58,500 nucleotides of DNA from Streptomyces roseochromogenus subsp. oscitans DS 12.976 (GCF_000497445.1 NZ_CM002285.1:5247510-5306009); one strand, 5' to 3'. Positions 24,069-32,490 are shown, counted from the stretch's first letter. The notes: a model not told the origin generated them from the letters alone. A program made the numbers and translations.

Positions 24069-25120
24069 TGCGTGGTGTGGTGTTCGACGGCAAGCGGGTC
24101 CAGGTGGTGGAGGACCTGGCGGTGCGCGAGCCGGGGCCCGGCGAGGTGCTGGTGGCGATCGCGGGGGCCGGGCTGTGCCACAGCGATCTGTCCGTGGTGG
24201 ACGGCACCATCCCCTTCCCGGTGCCGGTGGTGCTGGGGCATGAGGGGGCCGGGGTCGTCGAGGCGGTCGGCGCGGGGGTCACTCATGTCGCGCCCGGCGA
24301 CCATGTGGCGCTGTCCACGCTCGCCAACTGCGGCACGTGCCCGGAGTGCGACCGGGGGCGGCCGACGATGTGCCGGCAGGCCATCGGGCGGCCGCAGAAG
24401 CCGTTCACCCGCGGCACGGCGGGGCTGGTGCACCAGTTCGCCTCCAACTCGGCGTTCGCCGAGCGCACGATCGTCAAGGCCGTACAGGCGGTACCGATCC
24501 CGAAGGACGTCCCCCTGGAGTCCGCCGCGTTGATCGGGTGCGGGGTGCTCACGGGCGTGGGCGCGGTGCTGAACCGGGCCCGGGTGGACCGCGGGGACAG
24601 CGTCGTCGTCATCGGGACCGGAGGCATCGGACTGAACGTGCTGCAGGGCGCCCGGCTCGCTGGCGCGCTCAGGATCGTCGCCGTGGACGCCAATCCGGCC
24701 AAGGAGGAGGCGGCCCGGCAGTTCGGCGCCACCGACTTCCTGACCTCGACGGAGGGGGTGCGGGACATCCTGCCCACGGGCGCCGACCACGCTTTCGAGT
24801 GCGTCGGCCGGGTGGAGCTGATCCGGCAGGCCATCGACCTCCTCGACCGGCACGGCCAGGCGATCCTGCTCGGTGTCCCGCCGGCCACGGCGGAGGCGTC
24901 CTTCCTGGTCTCCTCCCTCTACCTGGACAAGTCGATCCTCGGCTGCCGCTACGGCTCCTCACGCCCCCAGCGGGACATCGCCCTGTACGCCGGGCTGTAC
25001 CGCCAAGGGCGCCTGTTGCTGGACGAGTTGGTGACGGCCGTCTACCCGGTGGAGGACTTCGCCAAGGCCCGCGCGGACGCGGAGGCGGGGCGGGTGGCGC
25101 GGGCCGTGCTCACGTTCTGA
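24068..25120 (+). CDS. Zinc-dependent MDR alcohol dehydrogenase (class III-like)
   Basis: A 350-residue medium-chain dehydrogenase. Catalytic zinc ligands are in GAGLCHSDLSVVDG and GHEGAGVVEAVG; the structural zinc Cys are CGTCPECDRGRPTMC. The nucleotide fold is VVIGTGGIGLNVLQGARLAG. It would oxidise an alcohol or a hydroxyacyl intermediate with NAD+ or mycothiol as partner. Start and stop are fixed by the TGATG overlap with the dehydrogenase and by an 11-base tail-to-tail overlap with the convergent GlxA regulator gene. Confidence 0.93.
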   Translation: MRGVVFDGKRVQVVEDLAVREPGPGEVLVAIAGAGLCHSDLSVVDGTIPFPVPVVLGHEGAGVVEAVGAGVTHVAPGDHVALSTLANCGTCPECDRGRPTMCRQAIGRPQKPFTRGTAGLVHQFASNSAFAERTIVKAVQAVPIPKDVPLESAALIGCGVLTGVGAVLNRARVDRGDSVVVIGTGGIGLNVLQGARLAGALRIVAVDANPAKEEAARQFGATDFLTSTEGVRDILPTGADHAFECVGRVELIRQAIDLLDRHGQAILLGVPPATAEASFLVSSLYLDKSILGCRYGSSRPQRDIALYAGLYRQGRLLLDELVTAVYPVEDFAKARADAEAGRVARAVLTF

Positions 25121-26117
25121 CGCCGGTCCGGAAAGTCCTGCGATAGGCGGTCGGCGTCACGCCCAGCGCCTGTTGCAGATGCTGGCGCATCGACTGGGCC
25201 GTGCCGAAGCCCGCCTCGCGGGCCACCTGGTCGATGGACAGGTCCGTGGTCTCCAGCAGATGGCGGGCGCGTTCGACGCGCTGCTGGGTGAGCCACTGGC
25301 CGGGACTGACCCCGGCCTCCTCGCGGAAGCGGCGGGTGAAGGTCCGTACCGACATGGCCTCCTGTTCGGCCATGTCCCGCAGCTGGATCGGCTCGTGCAG
25401 CCGGCCCAGCGCCCAGGCGCGGGCCGCGGTCGTCGTGGCCAGCTGCGGGTCCGGGACCGGGCGGTGGATGTACTGGGCCTGGCCGCCGTCGCGGTGCGGG
25501 GGTACGACCGTACGCCGGGCGACGTCGTTGGCGACCGCCGTACCGAAGTCGCGGCGCACCATGTGCAGGCACAGATCGATCCCGGCGGCCACACCGGCCG
25601 AGGTCAGCACATCGCCGTCGTCGATGAACAGCACGTCCGCGTCGACCTTGATCTTCGGGAACAGCCGCTGGAAGCGCTCGGCGTCGGCCCAGTGCGTGGT
25701 CGCCGGGCGGCCGTCGAGATATCCGGCGGCGGCGAGGACGTAGCCACCGGTGCAGATGGAGGCGAGCCGGGTGCCGGGGCGGATACGGGCGAGGGCGGCG
25801 GCGAGTTCGCCGGTGAGCCGGCCCTCCTCGAAGACCGGGCCCAGCTCGTACGACGCCGGGACGATCACCGTGTCGGCCTCGGCCAGCGCCTCCGGGCCGT
25901 GCGGGACGTGCACGGCGAAGTCGGCGTCGGTCTCGACCGGACCGGGCGGCCGTACCGAGCAGGTCACGACCTCGTACAGCAGCCGCCCCCGCTCGTCCTT
26001 CGGCCGGCCGAAGATACGGTGCGGGATGCCCAGTTCGAAGGGGAGAAGGCCGTCGAGGGCGAGGACGACGATCCGGTGCGGCCGGAAACCCTCGGATTCT
26101 TCAGCGACAACAGCCAT
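25110..26117 (-). CDS. GlxA-family AraC-type transcriptional regulator
   Basis: A 335-residue regulator. Residues 14-190 form a DJ-1/PfpI amidotransferase-like sensor domain (VVLALDGLLPFELGIPHRIFG, SICTGGYVLAAAG with the nucleophile-position Cys). Residues 235-330 are an AraC helix-turn-helix pair (EQEAMSVRTFTRRFREEAG, DQVAREAGFGTAQSMRQHL). It is divergent from the MFS gene, with 38 bases between starts, and is the likely regulator of it. The ligand is unknown. Confidence 0.92.
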   Translation of the reverse strand: MAVVAEESEGFRPHRIVVLALDGLLPFELGIPHRIFGRPKDERGRLLYEVVTCSVRPPGPVETDADFAVHVPHGPEALAEADTVIVPASYELGPVFEEGRLTGELAAALARIRPGTRLASICTGGYVLAAAGYLDGRPATTHWADAERFQRLFPKIKVDADVLFIDDGDVLTSAGVAAGIDLCLHMVRRDFGTAVANDVARRTVVPPHRDGGQAQYIHRPVPDPQLATTTAARAWALGRLHEPIQLRDMAEQEAMSVRTFTRRFREEAGVSPGQWLTQQRVERARHLLETTDLSIDQVAREAGFGTAQSMRQHLQQALGVTPTAYRRTFRTGVRT

Positions 26118-26155
26118 GGCCCGATCCTAGCGAATGATGACCTTCGGGCCACTCG

Positions 26156-27508
26156 ATGCGCGGACCCGGAAAATGGACGCTCTATGACGTGACTCAGACA
26201 AGCCCAGCCGCAGCCTCGTCCGCAGCCCCCGTCCAGGCCGCCCCGCCCGCCCGGCGCCGCCGCGTGCACCGCGCCTGGTTCGTCGCCGCCGTCACCTTCG
26301 TCACGATCATCGGCGCGGCCGCCTTCCGCTCCCTGCCCGGCCTGCTCATCGACCCCCTGCACCAGGAGTTCGGCTGGTCGCGCGGCACGATCGGTGCGGC
26401 CGTCTCCATCAACCTCGCGCTCTACGGCCTGACCGCGCCCTTCGCCGCCGCGCTGATGGACCGGTTCGGCATCCGCCGGGTGGTCGCGGTCGCGCTGGTC
26501 GTGATCGCGGCCGGTTCGGGCCTGACCGTGTGGATGACGGCGGCCTGGCAGCTGTGGCTGTGCTGGGGCCTGCTGGTCGGTCTCGGCTCCGGCTCGATGG
26601 CGTTGGCCTTCGCGGCGACGGTCACCAACCGCTGGTTCACCGAGCGGCGCGGACTGGTCAGCGGCATCCTCACCGCCGCGTCCGCCTCCGGCCAGCTGAT
26701 CTTCCTGCCGCTGCTGTCCTGGGTGGTCGAGCACCACGGCTGGCGCCCGGCGGCTGTGACCGTGTCCCTGGCGGCCCTCGCCGTTGCCCCCTTCGTGTGG
26801 ATCCTCCTCCGGGACCACCCGGCGGACATAGGCGCGGCGCCGTACGGAGCACGGGAGTTCATCCCCAAGCCCCCGCCGGTGTCGGGCGCGGCCCGCCGCA
26901 CGCTGACGGTTCTGTCCGCCTCGGTCCGCACGGGCACCTTCTGGCTGCTCGCCGGCACCTTCGCGATCTGCGGCGCCTCCACCAACGGGCTGATCCAGAC
27001 CCACTTCGTGCCCGCCGAGCACGACCACGGCATGCCCGTCACCACGGCGGCCTCGCTGCTCGCGGTCATCGGCGTGTTCGACGTCGTCGGCACGATCGCC
27101 TCCGGCTGGTTCACCGACCGCTTCGAACCCCGCCGCCTGCTGGCGGTGTACTACGCCCTGCGAGGCCTCTCCCTCCTCTTCCTCCCGATGCTGCTGGGCC
27201 CAGCCGTCCACCCCCCGATGCTGTTCTTCATCGTCTTCTACGGCCTCGACTGGGTCGCCACGGTGCCGCCCACCCTGGCCCTGTGCCGGGAGCAGTTCGG
27301 CGAGGACAGTGCCATCGTCTTCGGCTGGGTACTCGCCTCCCACCAGATCGGCGCGGCCCTCGTCGCCTACCTCGGCGGCCTCGCCCGCGACGTCTTCGGC
27401 TCCTACGACCTCGTCTGGTACGCCTCCGGCACGCTGTGCGCGGCGGCGGCGCTGATGGCACTGGTGATCAGGCGACGGCCGGTGGTTCCTGTGCCTGCGG
27501 CGGCCTGA
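26156..27508 (+). CDS. MFS transporter (monocarboxylate/oxalate-type, 12 TM)
   Basis: A 450-residue membrane transporter, 12 helices predicted by eye in two halves. The N-terminus is Ala/Pro-rich and basic (PAAASSAAPVQAAPPARRRR). TM2-3 loop: DRFGIRRVVAVALVVIAAG, the MFS motif A. It resembles oxalate/formate antiporter-type MFS proteins with a GWSRGTIGAAVSINLALYGL region. GTG 26189 is an alternative start; neither start has a clear ribosome site. It may import a substrate of the neighbouring pathway under GlxA control. Confidence 0.88.
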   Translation: MRGPGKWTLYDVTQTSPAAASSAAPVQAAPPARRRRVHRAWFVAAVTFVTIIGAAAFRSLPGLLIDPLHQEFGWSRGTIGAAVSINLALYGLTAPFAAALMDRFGIRRVVAVALVVIAAGSGLTVWMTAAWQLWLCWGLLVGLGSGSMALAFAATVTNRWFTERRGLVSGILTAASASGQLIFLPLLSWVVEHHGWRPAAVTVSLAALAVAPFVWILLRDHPADIGAAPYGAREFIPKPPPVSGAARRTLTVLSASVRTGTFWLLAGTFAICGASTNGLIQTHFVPAEHDHGMPVTTAASLLAVIGVFDVVGTIASGWFTDRFEPRRLLAVYYALRGLSLLFLPMLLGPAVHPPMLFFIVFYGLDWVATVPPTLALCREQFGEDSAIVFGWVLASHQIGAALVAYLGGLARDVFGSYDLVWYASGTLCAAAALMALVIRRRPVVPVPAAA

Positions 27509-27537
27509 AAGGGGAGTGAAAGGGGGGTGTCGGCGGA

Positions 27538-28011
27538 TCACCCCTGGGCCAGAGGGCACGGGAGTTCGCGGTTCTCGTGGTTCGGGGAGCAGGTCACCAG
27601 GGCCAGGGAGAGGTAGGAGGGGTGTTCGAGGTAGAAGCCGAGCGAGACGTCACCGCCTGATGCCAGCCGCTCGCGGGCGGAGGCGACGAGGGCGGTGAGG
27701 CGTCCGGCGTCCCGCTCGGCATCGGACGCGAACCGGGGTGCGTAATCGGTCAATCGGTCACTCAGCCATGCCGCCGCCGGTTTCGGTTCGAGCCATGTGC
27801 CGCGCACCAGCGAGGGTGGTTTGACGAGCCAGTACGCCGTTTCCAGTGGCGGCAGGTCCGACGTGGGAAACTCCGCGGCCACCTCGCGATAGCGCTGAAT
27901 CAGTTCCGGTCTGCTTCCTGCCGGAGGCGGCTGGGGGTGGGGCGGGCGTCGCAGTGCTTCCTGGTCGAAGCGGGCCTTGGGGCCGGTCCACAGGTAGCCG
28001 TGGTGGTGCAC
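27538..28011 (-). CDS. Conserved Streptomyces hypothetical protein (157 aa), duplicated
   Basis: A soluble protein starting at GTG 28011 (HHHGYLWTGPKARFDQEALR). Its second half (AAAWLSDRLTDYAPRFASDA, then DVSLGFYLEHPSYLSLALVT) reads as a helical part and a beta strand pair, and it ends CSPNHENRELPCPLAQG. I know similar Streptomyces proteins next to XRE/DUF397 loci but no function. A paralogue lies at 32980-33453 with about 90% identity. No ribosome site precedes the GTG, so the start is uncertain. Confidence 0.75.
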   Translation of the reverse strand: MHHHGYLWTGPKARFDQEALRRPPHPQPPPAGSRPELIQRYREVAAEFPTSDLPPLETAYWLVKPPSLVRGTWLEPKPAAAWLSDRLTDYAPRFASDAERDAGRLTALVASARERLASGGDVSLGFYLEHPSYLSLALVTCSPNHENRELPCPLAQG

Positions 28012-28108
28012 GGGCCGTCCAGTTCGGGGCGTCGGTGTTCGTGAATCCGGCCGGTCCTGGCCGGGCGTGTGCCGTGCAAGGACCGGCCGGGAGTGCGGGG
28101 GGTGTTGC

Positions 28109-28375
28109 CTAGGCGGGCAGGCCGAACCGTGCCGGGTCGATCCCGGCCACGGTCAGTTCCTCCGTGGTGAACCTCAGCGGCTGCGCCTCCGGCCGCTTGC
28201 TGTCACCGAGTGCCCAGGCGTCGTCTCCGATCCGGGCCAGGGTCACGCACGACTCGCCGTCCGGGTGGGTGTTGCCGCCGCAAGCCTTCACGAACGAGGC
28301 ACCGCTGAGGTCGAGCGCGTACAGATCGATTCCGTTCAGCATCACTTGCACCTTCCTGCTCGCTGTCGCGGCCAT
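28109..28375 (-). CDS. DUF397-domain protein
   Basis: An 88-residue protein. VKACGGNTHPDGESCVTLAR, then DDAWALGDSKRPEAQPLRFT, matches the DUF397 pattern (GG..CVEVA...VRDSK...LRFT). DUF397 proteins usually sit beside XRE/DUF5753 regulators and may act as their antitoxin-like or partner component; that function is not established. Here it is divergent from the XRE module. ATG 28375 (GTG 28378 is possible) matches the paralogue start at 33823. Confidence 0.85.
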   Translation of the reverse strand: MAATASRKVQVMLNGIDLYALDLSGASFVKACGGNTHPDGESCVTLARIGDDAWALGDSKRPEAQPLRFTTEELTVAGIDPARFGLPA

Positions 28376-28441
28376 CACTGACCGCCGCCGCCCATGACGG
28401 GCGGGAGTCCAAGAGATGAGAGTTGGGCGCGGGTGCCCGGT

Positions 28442-28711
28442 CTACGGCTTTCCGTGGACGCCTGATGTGTGGTCCCGGATCTCGGTGGCGTGGCGCGCGG
28501 CCTGTGTGACGTCACCGGACTGCTTGCAGGCGGCCAGCTGCCGCCAGTTGGCGGCACACACGTCACAGCCGGTGGCCGGTACGCAGTCCAACAGCCAGGT
28601 GTTGTAGGCGCTGGGTAACTGCGCCGAACGCTTGCGTTGGTCGGGTTCTTCGCTGCCTGGTGGCTGGGCTGTACTTTGCCTCACGCGGCGCTCCTCAGCA
28701 GCGTCGGCCAT
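28442..28711 (-). CDS. Small Cys-rich protein (89 aa), duplicated
   Basis: It has a conserved core CVPATGCDVCAANWRQLAAC with four Cys, suggesting a metal or disulfide site, followed by KQSGDVTQAARHATEIRDH. A paralogue lies at 33890-34108. The N-terminus (MADAAEERRVRQSTAQPPGS) differs between the copies and may be wrong; the start ATG 28711 has a weak CCGAGG upstream. It sits just upstream of the DUF397 gene on the same strand. Function is unknown. Confidence 0.7.
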   Translation of the reverse strand: MADAAEERRVRQSTAQPPGSEEPDQRKRSAQLPSAYNTWLLDCVPATGCDVCAANWRQLAACKQSGDVTQAARHATEIRDHTSGVHGKP

Positions 28712-28877
28712 GCCTCGGGAGGCTCCGCTGCCTCGCCGGGGTTCTGTCTTGCCACCCCACGCTAGGAGTGAGCTGCGCTGCGCATCCAGTGATGTGCATC
28801 AATGTGCGTGCATTCCTCTGACTGGCTATGTGGCTGCTTCATGGTCTTGACGGCGGCCGGATCAGCAACGAAATTTA

Positions 28878-28891
28878 TGCACATCGGTGCA
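28878..28891. promoter_or_regulatory. Inverted repeat TGCAC-ATCG-GTGCA, predicted XRE operator
   Basis: A perfect 5-4-5 inverted repeat 20 bases upstream of the 28912 gene. Related half-sites (ATGTGCATCAATGTGCGTGCAT) occur at 28792-28813 in the same divergent promoter. TATGCACA also occurs in the 31277-31413 promoter of the second XRE locus. Confidence 0.45.
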
Positions 28892-28911
28892 CGACAGAGA
28901 GGGAGGTCGTT

Positions 28912-29148
28912 ATGCGCTTACAGTTCATCGGGATCGACCCGGAGACGGGAAGGGACGGGTCACCGACCGCGTGGGTCGATGTGGACAACGCGGACATCGT
29001 GCTCCAGAGCTACACAGCCGACGAGGAGACGCGAGCGGAATGCGTGAAGAACACCGCGCCCGGGCACGCGGAAGGCATTCCTGGCCATGAGACCGTGATC
29101 CGCATTCCCGCCCGCCCGCCTGGTGCCGATGCTGAGGGAGGCCTGTGA
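28912..29148 (+). CDS. Small DUF6879-linked protein (78 aa) with TTA codon
   Basis: The protein starts MRLQFIGIDPETGRDGSPTA and has beta-rich segments WVDVDNADIVLQSYTADEE and ETVIRIPARPP. It is preceded by GGGAGG 5 bases upstream. Codon 3 is TTA (28918-28920), predicting bldA-dependent translation of the operon head. It overlaps the DUF6879 gene by TGATG. In the duplicated locus the same sequence is fused to the DUF6879 domain, so the two products probably work together. Confidence 0.85.
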   Translation: MRLQFIGIDPETGRDGSPTAWVDVDNADIVLQSYTADEETRAECVKNTAPGHAEGIPGHETVIRIPARPPGADAEGGL

Positions 29149-29681
29149 TGCCGCAGAACGTGCCCGACTTTGACGAACTCATGGGGGCCGCGCAGCGCTC
29201 CGCCGTGCACCTCGAAATGCGCGATCAGTACGCCGTCGGCGACGAGGCGGACGACTTCAACACGTGGCTGGCCACGGGCCGGAGGGACACCGATCCCACC
29301 TCGGAGTACTGGGCTCCCTGGGTCGACTTGATCTCCCGCGCGGTCGCTCGCGGCGTCGTCGTACGGCGTGCCCGTATCGTCTCGGAACCGGTCACCGACT
29401 ACATCCGCTACGAGCACGCGAGTACGGATGTCAACGTGGCGGCCGGCGAGCAGGTGCGGTGGCTTCCCCGCCGGCGAGCAGTCGACCTGATGCTTCCGGG
29501 CGTCGATCTGTGGATCTTCGATCGGACACAGGTTCTGTTCAACCACTTCACCGGCGTCGGAGAATGGTCTGAGCCGGCCAAGGAGTTGCGCACCGAGCCG
29601 AGCATCGTCAAGCAGTGCTCGGACGCCTTCGAGGCGGTCTGGGAACGCGCCATCCCGCACGATACGTACGAGATCCACTGA
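29148..29681 (+). CDS. DUF6879-family protein
   Basis: A 177-residue soluble protein: PDFDELMGAAQRSAVHLEMR, then RARIVSEPVTDYIRYEHAST and LPGVDLWIFDRTQVLFNHF. This pattern I recognise as the DUF6879 family, which occurs beside XRE/DUF5753 regulators in actinobacteria. ATG 29148 shares its A with the preceding TGA. The biochemical role is unknown; no catalytic motif is evident. A diverged relative forms the C-terminal part of the fused protein at 34283-35035. Confidence 0.85.
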   Translation: MPQNVPDFDELMGAAQRSAVHLEMRDQYAVGDEADDFNTWLATGRRDTDPTSEYWAPWVDLISRAVARGVVVRRARIVSEPVTDYIRYEHASTDVNVAAGEQVRWLPRRRAVDLMLPGVDLWIFDRTQVLFNHFTGVGEWSEPAKELRTEPSIVKQCSDAFEAVWERAIPHDTYEIH

Positions 29682-29704
29682 CAGAAAGCACAGCTGGCCA
29701 GCTC

Positions 29705-30556
29705 ATGACCATCTCTCCGTCTTCCTCGGCACAAGCCGCGCGCGAGAACGTGGCGCGGCAACTACGTGACCTGAGGAAGAACGCCGGCCTGACGGTCAAC
29801 GAGCTGGCTAGCGAGTGTGGTTGGCACCATGCCAAGACCTCACGCATCGAGAACGCCCGCACTCCGCCGTCGCCCACGGACATCCGCTTGTGGTGCCGGG
29901 CGACCGGCGCAACCGACCAGGCCGCAGACCTGATCGCAGCCTCACAGCACGCGGAATCCCTGTACCGCGAGTGGCGGCAGCGCGTGCGCACAGGGTTGTC
30001 CAAGTTGCAGGACAGCTATGTCGAGCTGTACCGGTCAACCGGGTTGCTGCGTGTGTACTCCCCCGTCCTGGTCCCCGGGTTGCTACAGACCGAGGGATAT
30101 GCACGGGCACTGCTCAGCATGAGCGCACGCTTTCATGGGGTTCCCGACGACGCGGCGGAGGCTGCCACGGCACGTGTGCAGCGGTCGCAGGTGATCCATG
30201 AGCCTGGCCATCGGTTCGTGTTCCTCATCGAGGAGGCGGTGCTCTACTACCGACTCGGTGACGCCGAGGCGATGGCCGCGCAGCTGGGCTATCTCCTGAC
30301 CGCCGGGGCGCTCCCGCAGGTGTCGTTCGGCATCATCCCGACGGCGACGCGCGAGCGTGTGATGTGGCCGCAGGAAACGTTCAACGTGCACGACGAAACC
30401 CTCGCGGCTGTCGAGCTGGTCTCCGCCGAGGTGAACGTCACCCAGCCCTCCGAGATCGCGCTCTATATAAAGGCGTTCGAGCAGCTCCGGACCATGGCGG
30501 TGTACGGCGCGGACGCCCGCGCACTGATCGTGAGGGCCATCGACGCGTTGCGCTGA
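29705..30556 (+). CDS. XRE-family regulator with DUF5753 domain (locus I)
   Basis: A 283-residue regulator. The HTH is at residues 15-75 (RQLRDLRKNAGLTVNELASE, HHAKTSRIENARTPPSPTD). DUF5753 follows (YSPVLVPGLLQTEGYARALL, FLIEEAVLYYRLGDAEAMAA, FNVHDETLAAVELVSAEVNV). It lies 23 bases after the DUF6879 gene. XRE/DUF5753 proteins are usually DNA-binding partners of DUF397 or DUF6879 proteins. It is only distantly similar to the XRE at 35054 despite the conserved flanks. Confidence 0.9.
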   Translation: MTISPSSSAQAARENVARQLRDLRKNAGLTVNELASECGWHHAKTSRIENARTPPSPTDIRLWCRATGATDQAADLIAASQHAESLYREWRQRVRTGLSKLQDSYVELYRSTGLLRVYSPVLVPGLLQTEGYARALLSMSARFHGVPDDAAEAATARVQRSQVIHEPGHRFVFLIEEAVLYYRLGDAEAMAAQLGYLLTAGALPQVSFGIIPTATRERVMWPQETFNVHDETLAAVELVSAEVNVTQPSEIALYIKAFEQLRTMAVYGADARALIVRAIDALR

Positions 30557-30576
30557 TCCGGGCGCTGTGTGCAGCT

Positions 30577-30873
30577 TCAGCGCTTGAGTACGTACGGCCG
30601 CACCACGTCGTCGGAGGATTCCCAGAGGGGTGCCAGTGCTGGGGGAGGGGATTGCCAGCACTCCTCGTCGTGCGGAAACGGCAGGCGATGGCCAGCCGCG
30701 CGGGAGCGCTTGGACCAGCGGCGCCAGCGGGCGTCGTAAGGGCTGGGGAGCCGCCATACGTACGGGTCAGGTGTCTGTACCTCTCGCGCGATCTCCAAGT
30801 CGGCTACCGAGGTGTTGCCGGAGCGCGGCTTGACGAACAGGCGGGCGAGAGCGTCATAAACCAGACGGAACAT
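30577..30873 (-). CDS. Small protein (98 aa) linked to an RsbW-like ATPase
   Basis: It starts MFRLVYDALARLFVKPRSGN with GGAGGGAG 4 bases upstream of ATG 30873. It overlaps the end of the ATPase gene by 20 bases, so the two are coupled. Trp/Arg-rich body (PYVWRLPSPYDARWRRWS) ending DDVVRPYVLKR. I have seen such companions of HATPase genes in Streptomyces without known function. Confidence 0.7.
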   Translation of the reverse strand: MFRLVYDALARLFVKPRSGNTSVADLEIAREVQTPDPYVWRLPSPYDARWRRWSKRSRAAGHRLPFPHDEECWQSPPPALAPLWESSDDVVRPYVLKR

Positions 30874-31276
30874 GGGCTCCCTCCATCCTGACCAGCGCGA
30901 AGAGAGCCCACACGCACTTCGCGTACGGCTCTTGTCGGCAACCCCAGGCATCGGCCAACACCTCCACGAGCGCGAGTCCGCGTCCGCCTTCCTCGTCCGG
31001 GCCGGAGTCGTGGCGCTGGGGAAGTGTGTTCCTGTCCGGGTCCGAGATCTCCAGTAGCAGCTCCGCTTCCCTGAGGGTGAGCGTGACCTCGACCTGGGCG
31101 TAGGAGGTCCGGCAGTGCGTTACGGCGTTGGCGACCAGTTCGCTCGCTGACAGGGTGACGGCGTAGGCGAGTTCATCCGTGATCCCCCAGTCCGCGAGGG
31201 CCTTGTGGATGCGCTGACGGGCGGTTGACACGTGCTGTCTGCGCTTGGGGATGCGGAAGGTTTCGGTTGCGGGCAT
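30854..31276 (-). CDS. RsbW-like ATP-binding protein (HATPase_c)
   Basis: A 140-residue GHKL protein with N-box SASELVANAVTHC and G2-like EEGGRGLALVEVLADAWG. It is divergent from the XRE pseudogene at 31414 with 137 bases between, the typical arrangement of these genes in Streptomyces. By analogy it may phosphorylate or bind a partner such as a STAS protein. This module (30557-32459) occurs only in copy 1 of the duplication. Confidence 0.88.
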   Translation of the reverse strand: MPATETFRIPKRRQHVSTARQRIHKALADWGITDELAYAVTLSASELVANAVTHCRTSYAQVEVTLTLREAELLLEISDPDRNTLPQRHDSGPDEEGGRGLALVEVLADAWGCRQEPYAKCVWALFALVRMEGAHVPSGL

Positions 31277-31332
31277 GGGCTGAAGCTAGAACTGGATCCG
31301 GAACTCGCACAATCCAAACCAAGAAATATATG

Positions 31333-31355
31333 CACACGTGTCACTCGATCGTGTG
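31333..31355. promoter_or_regulatory. Inverted repeats in the XRE/HATPase divergent promoter
   Basis: CACACG at 31333-31338 is mirrored by CGTGTG at 31350-31355, and ACACGTGT (31334-31341) is itself a palindrome. It lies between the divergent HATPase and XRE genes, which fits an XRE operator. Inference. Confidence 0.4.
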
Positions 31356-31413
31356 ATGGGGCTCGGTATTGGTGGTCGGTGTGGCATGGTTGCCGAAGGA
31401 GAGGGGAGGCCCC

Positions 31414-32283
31414 ATGCCCGCAGGTGGACGGCCGACGGTACGCAGCAGGCGTTTGGGCACGGCGCTCAGGCAGTACCGGCAGGCCGCCAAACTGGACCAG
31501 CCGCAGGCAGCCGAGGTGATCGCATCAAGTCAGGCCCGAATCAGTCGTGTTGAGAGTGGGCATGCCACTCCGCGCGTCATTGAGGTTCGGCTGTTGCTGG
31601 ACGCGTATGACGTCACGGATCCGGAAGTGCGCGCCAAGTTGGAGGACTTGGCCAAACACTCGAAGAATCGGGGCTGGTGGCTTGAGCATGCCGAACACCT
31701 GCGGCCAGACTACGTCGACCACATCGCGCTGGAGGACGACGCGACATACATCCGCGAGTGGCAGCCGGTCATGGTGCCAGGGCTCCTGCAAACACAGGCC
31801 TACGCGGAGGCGGTTATCGCCGACGGTCCTCACTGCATCGATCCGGAACGAGTCGCCGAGTTGGTGAAGGTGCGCGTGGGGCGGCAGGCGAAGATCGAAG
31901 AGGGCGGAGCGTCGTACACGGCCATCCTCTGGGAAGCGGTCGTCGCGCACCCGTTGGTGAGCGTCGAGATCCATCGGGAGTAGTTGTCCGCGATCCTTGA
32001 GATCGGAAAGCGGAAGAACGTCACCGTGCAGGTGCTGCCGTTCAGTGCGGGCGTCCTGGCCGGTTACTCCTCCGCCTTCTACTCCTTCAGCTTCGACGAG
32101 GAACCGACGGTTGAAGCGGTCGCCATGGACAATCTGCGAGGCACGTCGGTCCTCGAAGGGGCTGAGGACCTTGCCGCTTACGCCAATGCATACGACCTAC
32201 TACGATCGTCAGCATTGGCGCCGGACGCGAGCGCGAAGCTCGTCCGGGGCATACTGCGGAGCTTGAAGGAAGACGCATCGTGA
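31414..32283 (+). pseudogene. XRE/DUF5753 regulator interrupted by an in-frame TAG (locus II)
   Basis: The frame encodes an XRE HTH (GTALRQYRQAAKLDQPQAAE, SSQARISRVESGHATPRVIE) and DUF5753 (WQPVMVPGLLQTQAYAEAV). At 31981-31983 an in-frame TAG stands where relatives have a Gln codon (VSVEIHRE then LSAILEIGKR). Reading resumes in the same frame to the TGA at 32281-32283 with the normal DUF5753 C-terminus (VTVQVLPFSAGVLAGYSSAF, DLLRSSALAPDASAKLVRGI). A single C-to-T change would explain it. The TTG after the stop could reinitiate only the C-terminal half. The start is ATG 31414, after GGGGAGG. Confidence 0.75.
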
Positions 32284-32459
32284 CCGAGGTCATAAGCCCC
32301 TTCTGGAAGTCGTCGTACTCGGGCCAGGAGAACGCCTGCGTCGAGGTCGCCGACACGGCTCACGGCGGCCGAGCCGTCCGAGACAGCAAGCACCCCGCCG
32401 GCCCCGTCCTCACCGTCTCCCGCGTCAGCTGGCAGGCCTTTCTCCAGCAGTTCGCGTAG
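32280..32459 (+). CDS. DUF397 protein (59 aa), partner of interrupted XRE
   Basis: GTG 32280 overlaps the XRE stop (GTGA). The product VTEVISPFWKSSYSGQENAC continues VEVADTAHGGRAVRDSKHPA and ends VSWQAFLQQFA: a classic short DUF397 (FxKSSYSG...CVEVA...VRDSK...WxxFL). It is intact although the upstream XRE carries a stop. The frame is too short to stand out, so it is easily missed. Confidence 0.9.
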   Translation: MTEVISPFWKSSYSGQENACVEVADTAHGGRAVRDSKHPAGPVLTVSRVSWQAFLQQFA

Positions 32460-32490
32460 GCCGTTCACTGTCGGTATGCCCTGCATGGGG

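Larger units (their letters stand above)
27533..28597. repeat. Left flank of tandem duplication, copy 1 (A)
   Basis: This segment is about 93% identical by eye to 32974-34045 and holds the same three leftward genes. It starts at GGCGGATCACCCCTGGG, whose counterpart at 32974 abuts a truncated flavin reductase, so 32973/32974 is the novel junction of the duplication. Confidence 0.85.

Noticed and set aside
25964..27559. 531-codon minus-strand frame opposite the MFS gene
   Set aside because: His/Arg/Gly/Glu-rich antisense shadow of a high-GC coding region; the MFS frame has clear helices and motifs.
31984..32283. Separate gene starting at TTG 31984
   Set aside because: It is the same frame as the XRE gene upstream, separated only by TAG, and encodes the usual DUF5753 C-terminus; better explained as one interrupted gene.
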